This document shows, in pieces, positions 1 to 5,442 of a DNA stretch of 7,353 nt. The notes beneath the pieces are model-generated. The model saw only the letters and a list, made by a program, of their open reading frames with translations. It was not told the origin of the DNA and searched no databases. The stretch comes from Gordonia sp. UBA5067 (GTDB taxonomy: Bacteria; Actinomycetota; Actinomycetes; Mycobacteriales; Mycobacteriaceae): positions 12,898-20,250 of the forward strand of contig NZ_DIAX01000026.1 of NCBI RefSeq assembly GCF_002414845.1, given 5' to 3'. Every line of letters starts with the position of its first letter. Positions within the stretch are counted from its first letter, which is position 1. Position numbers and translations under genes: made by a program.

Positions 1-231
1 CACCCCGACAGTGACATCTTCCTCGACGATGTGACCGTGAGCCGGCGCCATGCCGAGTTCCGCCTCGGCGAGGGAGACTTCCAGGTCGTCGACGTCGGTA
101 GCCTCAACGGCACCTACGTCAACCGCGAGCCGGTCGATATGGCGACGTTGAGCAACGGTGATGAGGTGCAGATCGGCAAGTTCCGTCTCGTGTTCCTCTC
201 CGGCCCGCGTGACGGTTCCGCTGCGTCGTGA
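1..231 (+). CDS. garA: GarA, FHA-domain metabolic regulator (C-terminal part, 5' end outside window)
   Basis: The reading frame is open from base 1, so this is a fragment of 76 residues ending in TGA at 229-231. It holds most of a forkhead-associated (FHA) domain. Visible phosphothreonine-recognition residues are Ser14 and His17 in VSRRH, and the NGT turn at residues 36-38 within DVGSLNGTYVN. The Gly-Arg of the FHA core and the N-terminal ETT phosphosite would lie upstream of the window. From memory the fragment is almost identical to mycobacterial GarA (Rv1827; OdhI in Corynebacterium). That small cytoplasmic protein, when unphosphorylated, binds 2-oxoglutarate dehydrogenase and glutamate-metabolism enzymes; PknB/PknG phosphorylation switches it off. 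An internal GTG at 31 is not the start, because homology continues upstream of it. The next gene starts inside its stop codon, indicating cotranscription. Family assignment is very secure. Confidence 0.95.
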   Translation, partial: HPDSDIFLDDVTVSRRHAEFRLGEGDFQVVDVGSLNGTYVNREPVDMATLSNGDEVQIGKFRLVFLSGPRDGSAAS

Positions 232-944
232 CGTTGTCACCCGCGCCTCAGGAGCGCGGCGAGTCGATGATGTCGATCGGCTCGGTCCTCGCCCGCCTGC
301 GTGACGATTTTCCGGATGTCACGATCTCGAAGATTCGATTCCTCGAATCGGAGGGTCTCATCACGCCCGAGCGGGCACCGTCGGGGTACCGGCGGTTCAA
401 CGAGTCCGACTACCAGCGCCTGCGCTTTGTCCTAACGGCCCAGCGCGACCGCTACCTGCCGCTCAAGGTGATTCGTGAGCAACTCGACGCGATGGATCAG
501 GAGGAACACTCCCGGGTGACGATGTTGTCGTCGGCACGGGGGACGGTCGCGCCGGCGACCGATTTCGGTGTGCGCGGCGGCCGGATCGCGCGCGAGGAAC
601 TCATCGAGCGAACCGGTGCCGACACCGGGTTCATCACCGAGTTGATGCGCAACGGCCTGCTGAGCGCCGGGGCGGGCGGATTCTTCGACGAGGATGCTGT
701 CCGACTCGTCGAGGCGGCGGCCGCGCTCGCCAACTATGGGCTGCAGACGCGGCATCTGCGTGCGTTCAAGGTCTCCGCCGACCGCGAGGCGGGCCTCGTC
801 GGACAGATTGCCAGTCCGATCGCCAAAGGCAAGGGGACCGGCGCGCGGGACCGCGCCGATGAGCTCGTGCGGGAGATCGCGGCGCTCTCGGTCACGCTGC
901 ACACCCAGCTGGTGAAGGCAGCGGTGCGAGACATTCTCGACTGA
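228..944 (+). CDS. ftsR: MerR-family transcriptional regulator, FtsR/Rv1828 type
   Basis: This is a 238-residue cytoplasmic DNA-binding protein. The N-terminal winged HTH of the MerR class spans about residues 16-85: SIGSVLARL, then ISKIRFLESEGLI, the wing with SGYRRF, and the LPLKVIREQLD helix. Residues about 105-235 form the C-terminal region, including GGFFDEDAVRL, an RHLRAF segment and a GARDRADELVREIA helix. Both parts match Rv1828 from memory; the Corynebacterium orthologue FtsR activates ftsZ. The GTG start at 228 overlaps the garA stop as GTGA, and its short N-terminal extension resembles that of Rv1828. ATG codons at 267 and 270, downstream of AGGAG at 250-254, are a credible alternative start that removes 13 or 14 residues. 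I see no metal- or thiol-sensing cysteines; the sequence contains no Cys. The regulated genes here are inferred from homology only. Confidence 0.9.
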   Translation: MTLSPAPQERGESMMSIGSVLARLRDDFPDVTISKIRFLESEGLITPERAPSGYRRFNESDYQRLRFVLTAQRDRYLPLKVIREQLDAMDQEEHSRVTMLSSARGTVAPATDFGVRGGRIAREELIERTGADTGFITELMRNGLLSAGAGGFFDEDAVRLVEAAAALANYGLQTRHLRAFKVSADREAGLVGQIASPIAKGKGTGARDRADELVREIAALSVTLHTQLVKAAVRDILD

Positions 945-957
945 CCTGTCGAAAGGG

Positions 958-963
958 TAGGTT
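958..963 (+). promoter_or_regulatory. Candidate -10 element (TAGGTT) for a leaderless DUF151 transcript
   Basis: TAGGTT fits the actinobacterial TANNNT -10 consensus. It ends 6 bases before the ATG at 970, which would place the transcription start at or next to the A of that ATG. I see no strong Shine-Dalgarno upstream of 970 (bases 950-969 offer only a weak GGG/AGG). I see no convincing -35 hexamer at the expected distance. Leaderless mRNAs are common in this group, so this is plausible but unproven. Confidence 0.35.
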
Positions 964-969
964 GGCGGT

Positions 970-1467
970 ATGGGTCAGATGGAGGTCGTCGGGATCCGGG
1001 TCGAGGCACCCGCGGCTCAGCCGGTGCTGCTGTTGCGGGAGGTCGGCGGCGAGCGCTATCTCGCCATCTGGATCGGGCAGAACGAGGCTGCATCGATCGC
1101 CCTGCACCAAAAGGGGATCGAGCCTCCTCGGCCCCTCACCCACGACCTGATCGTCGATTTGGTCGAGGCTTTCGGCCAGCATCTGGAGCAGGTTCGAATC
1201 GTGGATATGCGCGAGGGCACTTTCTATGCGGAGATGGTGTTCGGTGATTCGATCGTTGTTTCGGCTCGACCGTCCGATGCCGTCGCCGTGGCCCTGCGAG
1301 CCGGTGCTCCGATCCACGCCGCCGAGGAGCTACTCGTCGAGGCAGGCCTGGTGATACCGGACGAGGACGAGGTTGACGGCTCGGGTCTGAAGGAAGACGA
1401 GCTAGAGCGCTTCAAGGAGTTCTTGGACCAAGTTTCTCCTGACGACTTCAACCTGGGCGAGCAGTAG
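970..1467 (+). CDS. DUF151 / bifunctional nuclease domain protein (Rv1829 type)
   Basis: The protein has 165 residues, close to the usual family length. The DUF151 (BFN) domain fills about residues 3-130. Its landmarks are VVGIRVE at the N-terminus, LLREVGGERYLAIWIGQNEA, the RPLTHDL segment, GTFYAEMVF and the signature ARPSDAVAVALR. An acidic tail (PDEDEVDGSGLKEDELERF) ends in KEFLDQVSPDDF, a conserved C-terminal motif in Rv1829-like proteins. The domain was named for a plant protein with reported DNase/RNase activity. In actinobacteria the biochemical role is not established, so 'nuclease' should be read as a family label. It sits 25 bp after ftsR and may be read from the same operon or from its own promoter at about 958. 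There is no signal peptide or membrane segment. ATG 970 matches the N-terminus of Rv1829; ATG 979 is a less likely alternative. Confidence 0.88.
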   Translation: MGQMEVVGIRVEAPAAQPVLLLREVGGERYLAIWIGQNEAASIALHQKGIEPPRPLTHDLIVDLVEAFGQHLEQVRIVDMREGTFYAEMVFGDSIVVSARPSDAVAVALRAGAPIHAAEELLVEAGLVIPDEDEVDGSGLKEDELERFKEFLDQVSPDDFNLGEQ

Positions 1468-1628
1468 CAGTGGTGGCCAAGGTCACGGTTCGGTCTCTAC
1501 CTCAACTTTAGGGTTAACTCTCCGCGAGTCGTATTGCCCGAGGGCGCCCCGGTTGCCTACCGTTATCTAGAGATGGTCGGGCGAATACCGGCGTATTCTG
1601 ATGACCAGCGATGGCGAGGGAGACAGCA
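1468..1628 (+). promoter_or_regulatory. Intergenic regulatory region upstream of resR, with putative -10 and palindromes
   Basis: These 161 bases contain no gene I can support and look AT-richer than the flanking genes. Three items stand out. TATTCT at 1594-1599 is a good TANNNT -10 and predicts a start near 1606. A perfect dyad, GAATAC-CGGC-GTATTC at 1583-1598, overlaps that -10. An imperfect dyad, TcAAC-N6-GTTaA at 1502-1517, lies about 80 bp further upstream. A smaller ATCT-AG-AGAT repeat is at 1565-1574. No clear -35 hexamer stands at 16-19 bp from the -10. GAGGGAG at 1616-1622 is a strong ribosome-binding site 6 bp before GTG 1629. The region therefore looks like the promoter and operator of the next gene. 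Confidence 0.5.
1583..1598. promoter_or_regulatory. Perfect inverted repeat GAATAC-N4-GTATTC, candidate operator
   Basis: Two 6-base arms, 1583-1588 and 1593-1598, are exact reverse complements separated by CGGC. The right arm overlaps the putative -10 (1594-1599). A protein bound here would be placed to control resR transcription. Autoregulation by the encoded MerR-type protein or by the upstream FtsR homologue is an inference from position only. Confidence 0.4.
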
Positions 1629-2222
1629 GTGGGCGACGACATGAACCCCGGCGATTCGGATCGGACGGGCGCGCAGGGATCGCTGGCCGAGGTGGCGCCG
1701 GGTTTGTTCCCCGGAAACGTCGTTCCCGACGAGCTAGTCGGATACCGCGTACCCAGTGCCTGCCAGATCGCCGGCATCACCTATCGACAGCTCGACTACT
1801 GGGCGCGAACCTCGCTCGTGGTCCCCTCGATCCGAGGCGCTGCCGGCTCAGGCAGCCAGCGGCTGTACTCCTTCAAGGACATCCTGGTCCTCAAGATCGT
1901 CAAACGACTCCTCGATACGGGAATCTCCCTGCAGAACATCCGCGTCGCCGTCGACCACCTGCGCAAGCGCGGTGTTGAAGATCTGGCCCGCGTCACTCTC
2001 TTCTCCGACGGCACGACCGTCTACGAATGCACATCTGCCGAAGAAGTCATCGATCTGCTGCAGGGCGGCCAGGGTGTCTTCGGCATCGCGGTCTCCGGCG
2101 CGATGCGCGAACTCACCGGCACCATCGCCGACTTCCCCGGGGAGCGGGCCGACGGCGGCGAGTCCGAGGCCGCGCCCGAAGACGAATTGGCGGCGCGGCG
2201 ACGCACCCGCAAAACCGGCTAG
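1629..2222 (+). CDS. resR: MerR-family transcriptional regulator, ResR/McdR (Rv1830) type
   Basis: From GTG 1629 the protein has 197 residues. I chose this start because GAGGGAG at 1616-1622 is well spaced and the resulting MGDD N-terminus resembles Rv1830. ATG 1611 (203 aa) lies only about 5 bases after the predicted transcription start and lacks a good RBS. ATG 1641 is also possible. The MerR HTH spans about residues 43-112: SACQIAGITYRQLDYWART, SQRLYSFKDILVLKIVKRLLD, and the GISLQNIRVAVDHLR helix. A conserved C-terminal region follows, with LFSDGTTVYECTSAEEV and GGQGVFGIAVSGAMREL (residues 124-163). The tail is charged and Arg-rich. In M. tuberculosis Rv1830 variants have been linked to antibiotic resilience and the protein to growth and division control; transfer of that role here is inferred. 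The stop at 2220-2222 abuts the gcvP leader, so readthrough is likely. Confidence 0.9.
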   Translation: MGDDMNPGDSDRTGAQGSLAEVAPGLFPGNVVPDELVGYRVPSACQIAGITYRQLDYWARTSLVVPSIRGAAGSGSQRLYSFKDILVLKIVKRLLDTGISLQNIRVAVDHLRKRGVEDLARVTLFSDGTTVYECTSAEEVIDLLQGGQGVFGIAVSGAMRELTGTIADFPGERADGGESEAAPEDELAARRRTRKTG

Positions 2223-2224
2223 AT

Positions 2225-2258
2225 ACCGGGTAGACTGACACGCGCGTCGCTACCCGGT
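2225..2258 (+). repeat. Perfect 9-bp inverted repeat spanning the gcvP promoter and aptamer I P1 strand
   Basis: ACCGGGTAG at 2225-2233 and CTACCCGGT at 2250-2258 are exact reverse complements with a 16-base spacer. The spacer itself contains the 8-base palindrome ACGCGCGT (2240-2247). The left arm overlaps the candidate -10; the right arm overlaps the 5' strand of aptamer I P1. In RNA that reads through from resR it would fold into a strong hairpin. In DNA it could be an operator. There is no U-tract after it, so it is not a classical intrinsic terminator. Confidence 0.6.
2231..2236 (+). promoter_or_regulatory. Candidate -10 element (TAGACT) for the gcvP leader
   Basis: TAGACT matches TANNNT and lies 8 bases after the resR stop. 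It predicts a start near 2243, about ten bases before the 5' strand of the first glycine aptamer's P1 stem, where a riboswitch transcript would be expected to begin. No clear -35 hexamer is seen at 16-19 bp upstream, within the resR 3' end. The call rests on the hexamer and its position only. Confidence 0.4.
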
Positions 2259-2440
2259 GGGAGAGCGTCACCCCCGTGGTGACCGCCGAAGGAGCAATAC
2301 CTCTCCGTCAATCTCTCAGGCACCCGGACCGCTGGGCTGACGGCGTCTCTGGAATGAGACGGGTCGCACCCGTCTGCCACGGGGAAGAATTCGCGTCGCA
2401 CCGGCGCGACGGTTCACACTCTCAGGCGCCATGACAGAGG
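2253..2440 (+). promoter_or_regulatory. Tandem glycine riboswitch (two aptamers) controlling gcvP
   Basis: This is a cis-acting RNA that senses glycine and lies directly upstream of the glycine-degrading enzyme. Aptamer I is 2253-2336. P1 can form between 2253-2260 and 2329-2336 (8 bp, two G-U). A hairpin GTCACC/GGTGAC is at 2267-2272/2278-2283. The conserved core GCCGAAGGAGCAA is at 2285-2297 and CTCTCAGGCA at 2313-2322, followed by GGA at 2326-2328. Aptamer II is 2346-2440. P1 is 2346-2351/2435-2440. Hairpins are 2360-2364/2368-2372 and 2394-2399/2406-2411, and CTCTCAGGC is at 2419-2427. The core of aptamer II is atypical (GCCACGGGGAAGAA at 2376-2389). The nine-base link between the aptamers matches the tandem arrangement of this class. 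Tandem glycine riboswitches usually switch glycine-cleavage genes on; the output here is inferred. Confidence 0.9.
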
Positions 2441-2461
2441 GAGAGGGCACCGGCAACGCGC

Positions 2462-2468
2462 AAGAGAG
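2462..2468 (+). promoter_or_regulatory. Likely gcvP ribosome-binding site (AAGAGAG)
   Basis: A purine-rich AAGAGAG ends 9 bases before the gcvP ATG. Its GAGAG (2464-2468) is complementary to the conserved CTCTC of aptamer II (2419-2423). This offers a simple way for the riboswitch to hide or free the site. It is a weak Shine-Dalgarno by sequence. A stronger GGGAGAGGG (2440-2448) is too far from the ATG to serve directly. Confidence 0.45.
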
Positions 2469-2477
2469 TCGCTACAG

Positions 2478-5414
2478 ATGTCCTCCCACACAGATCCCAC
2501 CCGCCCGGCGTCCGCGCATGTAATTGCGGCCCCGTTGTTCGCCGATCGCCATATCGGCCCGAACGCCGCAGACCTCGAAAAGATCCTCGCAGTCATCGGT
2601 GCGACCTCGCTCGACGAGTTGGCGCAGCGTGCGGTGCCGGCCAGCATTGCCGATCCCGTCGACGGTGAGATCGCAACCGGGTTGGCCGTTCTTCCCGAGC
2701 CATTGACCGAGGAACAGGCCACGGTTCGATTGCGCGAGTTGGCCGACCGCAACACGGTCCGTCGGTCCATGATCGGGCTGGGTTACTACGACACGCACAC
2801 ACCGGCGGTCATCCGCCGGAACATCGTGGAGAACCCCGCCTGGTACACCGCGTACACGCCCTACCAGCCCGAGATCAGCCAGGGGCGGCTCGAGGCGCTG
2901 CTGAACTTTCAGACTATGGTCGCCGATCTCACCGGAATGATGGTGGCGAACGCCTCGATGCTCGACGAGGCGACCGCTGCCGCCGAGGCCATGACGCTGA
3001 TGCTGCGGGCCACCAAGAACAAGTCTCGGCGACTCATCGTCGATGCCGAGGTGTTCCCGCAGACCCGTGCCGTCATCGAGACGCGGGCCGAGCCGCTCGG
3101 CATCGACGTCGTCGTCGTGGCGCTGGACTTCACCGCCGACGGGGCCGGCCTCCCGCCCGGTGACTTCTACGGGGTCATCACACAAGTGCCCGGCGCCTCA
3201 GGCCGACTGGTCGATGCCGGGCCCATCGTCGCCGCGGCCCATGAGCGCGACGCGATGGTCGCGGTCGGCGTGGACCTCCTCGCAGCGACCCTGGTCACCC
3301 CGCCGGGCGACCAGGGGGCCGATGTGTGCTTCGGCACCACCCAGCGGTTTGGTGTTCCGATGGGTTTTGGCGGTCCCCACGCCGGCTACCTGACGGTGAC
3401 TGCGCCCCTAACCCGCCAGCTGCCCGGGCGACTCGTCGGTGTGTCGAAGGATGCCGACGATAACACCGCATACCGATTGTCGCTCCAGACCCGCGAGCAG
3501 CACATCCGTCGGGAGAAGGCGACCAGCAATATCTGTACGGCCCAGGTGCTGCTTGCGATCATTGCCGCCATGTATGCCGGCTATCACGGGCCGGCCGGGC
3601 TGCGCGCCATTGCCCGGCGCACCCATCAGCGCGCCGTCCAGGTGGCCGCGGGTCTCGGTGCGCTGGTGGTGCATGATCGGTTCTTCGATACCGTGCTCGC
3701 ACAGGTTCCCGGACAGGCCAGTGAAGTCGTCGCCGCCGCCCGCGAGCGCGGGATCCATCTCCGCCTGGTCGATGACGATCATGTTGCCGTCGCCTGCGAC
3801 GAGACTACGACAGCGGCTGATGTGAACGGCGTCCTCGGTGCGTTTGAGGAGGTCGGCGCAACGGGGGAGCGGACCGGCGCGGTACCGGCCACGAACATCG
3901 AAAGCCGCACGTCGGAGTACTTGACCCACCCTGCTTTCCATCGCTATCACACGGAGACGGCGATGCTGCGATACTTGCGCTCGCTGTCAGACAAGGACAT
4001 TGCGCTCGACCGGAGCATGATTCCCCTCGGATCGTGCACGATGAAGCTGAACGCCACGACCGAGATGGAGCCGATCACCTGGCCGGAGTTCGCGAACCTG
4101 CACCCGTTCGCGCCAGCCGAGGACACCGCGGGAATCCGCGAACTCATCGCCGAACTCTCGGAGTGGCTGGCAGCGATCACCGGCTACGACCAGGTCAGCC
4201 TGCAGCCCAACGCCGGCTCGCAGGGCGAGTATGCCGGCCTGCTGGCCATCCGTCGCTACCATCTCGACAACGGTGACGCCCTGCGCGACATCTGCCTGAT
4301 CCCGGCCAGCGCCCACGGCACAAATGCGGCGTCGGCCGTGATGGCGGGCATGCGGGTGGTCGTTGTCGCGTGCCGGGAGAACGGCGACGTCGATACGGTC
4401 GACCTGGCGGCGAAGATCGCCGAGCATGGGGCGAATCTGGCTGCGACGATGATCACCTACCCGTCTACGCACGGTGTCTTTGAGGATGCAATCGGCGATA
4501 TTTGCGCTGCGGTGCACGATGCCGGCGGCCAGGTGTACATCGACGGCGCAAATCTCAACGCGCTCGTGGGTGTCGCGCGGCCCGGTCGGTTCGGCGGCGA
4601 CGTCAGCCACTTAAACCTGCACAAGACCTTTTGCATTCCGCACGGCGGTGGCGGTCCCGGTGTCGGCCCGATCGGTGTGCGCGAGCATCTCGCGCCCTAC
4701 CTGCCCGGGCATCCGCTGGCACCGGAGCTCTCGGCGGCTCACTCCGCCATGCTCCGTGCCACCGGTGACCTGACGGTTTCGGCCGCGCCCTATGGATCGG
4801 CGTCAATCCTGCCGATCACCTATGCCTACATCCTCATGATGGGAGCGGCCGGGCTGCGCCGGGCGACGCTGAGCGCCATTGCATCGGCGAACTACATCGC
4901 CCGCCGTCTCGGCGACGACTATCCGGTCCTCTACACCGGCGACGGCGGCTGGGTCGCACACGAGTGCATTTTGGATCTGCGCGACCTGACGAAGCAGACC
5001 GGCGTAACCGTGGACGACGTGGCGAAGCGACTGGCGGACTATGGATTCCACGCGCCGACGATGAGCTTCCCGGTTGCCGGCACTTTGATGGTCGAACCGA
5101 CCGAGAGTGAGAGCCTCGAGGAAATCGACGCCTTCTGCGATGCGATGATCGCCATCCGTGCTGAAATCGGCAAGGTCGGGTCGGGGCAGTGGTCGGTCGA
5201 CGACAATCCGTTGCGCGGTGCGCCGCACACGACCGAGTGCCTGGTCGGCGAGTGGGATCACCCGTACTCGCGCGAGGAGGCCGTCTTTCCGAACGGACTA
5301 CCGTCCGACGGCGCCCGCGTCAAGGTCTGGCCGTCGGTGCGCCGTATCGACGGGGCATTCGGCGATCGCAACCTCGTGTGCAGCTGTCCTCCGATTGCGG
5401 CCTTCGCCGACTGA
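2478..5414 (+). CDS. gcvP: Glycine dehydrogenase (aminomethyl-transferring), P-protein of the glycine cleavage system
   Basis: This PLP enzyme decarboxylates glycine and passes the aminomethyl group to lipoyl-GcvH. It is cytoplasmic. At 978 residues it is the fused, homodimer-type P-protein of usual length. The N-terminal half starts at FADRHIGP (about residue 21) and includes [29 protein letters not shown] and [11 protein letters not shown]. The C-terminal half contains [42 protein letters not shown] and the PLP site [18 protein letters not shown]. The Schiff-base lysine is Lys716 (codon 4623-4625). The C-terminus is the typical YGDRN-like [12 protein letters not shown] motif. No frameshift or missing catalytic residue is seen. 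A rare TTA leucine codon is at 4611-4613, in the PLP motif. ATG 2478 is preceded by the riboswitch, so glycine-dependent expression is very likely. The partner genes gcvH and gcvT are not in this window. Confidence 0.98.
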   Translation: MSSHTDPTRPASAHVIAAPLFADRHIGPNAADLEKILAVIGATSLDELAQRAVPASIADPVDGEIATGLAVLPEPLTEEQATVRLRELADRNTVRRSMIGLGYYDTHTPAVIRRNIVENPAWYTAYTPYQPEISQGRLEALLNFQTMVADLTGMMVANASMLDEATAAAEAMTLMLRATKNKSRRLIVDAEVFPQTRAVIETRAEPLGIDVVVVALDFTADGAGLPPGDFYGVITQVPGASGRLVDAGPIVAAAHERDAMVAVGVDLLAATLVTPPGDQGADVCFGTTQRFGVPMGFGGPHAGYLTVTAPLTRQLPGRLVGVSKDADDNTAYRLSLQTREQHIRREKATSNICTAQVLLAIIAAMYAGYHGPAGLRAIARRTHQRAVQVAAGLGALVVHDRFFDTVLAQVPGQASEVVAAARERGIHLRLVDDDHVAVACDETTTAADVNGVLGAFEEVGATGERTGAVPATNIESRTSEYLTHPAFHRYHTETAMLRYLRSLSDKDIALDRSMIPLGSCTMKLNATTEMEPITWPEFANLHPFAPAEDTAGIRELIAELSEWLAAITGYDQVSLQPNAGSQGEYAGLLAIRRYHLDNGDALRDICLIPASAHGTNAASAVMAGMRVVVVACRENGDVDTVDLAAKIAEHGANLAATMITYPSTHGVFEDAIGDICAAVHDAGGQVYIDGANLNALVGVARPGRFGGDVSHLNLHKTFCIPHGGGGPGVGPIGVREHLAPYLPGHPLAPELSAAHSAMLRATGDLTVSAAPYGSASILPITYAYILMMGAAGLRRATLSAIASANYIARRLGDDYPVLYTGDGGWVAHECILDLRDLTKQTGVTVDDVAKRLADYGFHAPTMSFPVAGTLMVEPTESESLEEIDAFCDAMIAIRAEIGKVGSGQWSVDDNPLRGAPHTTECLVGEWDHPYSREEAVFPNGLPSDGARVKVWPSVRRIDGAFGDRNLVCSCPPIAAFAD

Positions 5415-5442
5415 CCGGTCCAGTGGCCCGGCGGCGAGTTCG
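5415..5442. other. 28-bp convergent gene junction without an obvious terminator
   Basis: Only 28 bases separate the stop of gcvP (+ strand) from the stop of the minus-strand gene. The stretch has GC-rich, short self-complementary pieces but no stable long hairpin with a T-tract on either strand. Transcripts from both sides probably overlap, or end by Rho or tail-less hairpins that I cannot identify. Confidence 0.5.

Noticed and set aside
1480..1500. Short repeat GTGGCC/GGTCAC as a terminator after the DUF151 gene
   Set aside because: The loop would be too small for the full stem and there is no T-tract. I cannot support it as a terminator.
2431..2523. A 30-codon ORF starting at ATG 2431 inside aptamer II and overlapping the gcvP start out of frame
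   Set aside because: It has no good ribosome-binding site, its start lies in the structured aptamer, and its bases are explained by the riboswitch. A small annotated ORF at the equivalent place in mycobacteria (Rv1831, from memory) may be a similar artefact.
2472..3185. A 237-codon open frame antisense to the 5' part of gcvP
   Set aside because: Long antisense frames are expected opposite high-GC coding sequence. The composition is a shadow of the gcvP codons, I recognise no domain, and the opposite strand is a certain gene.
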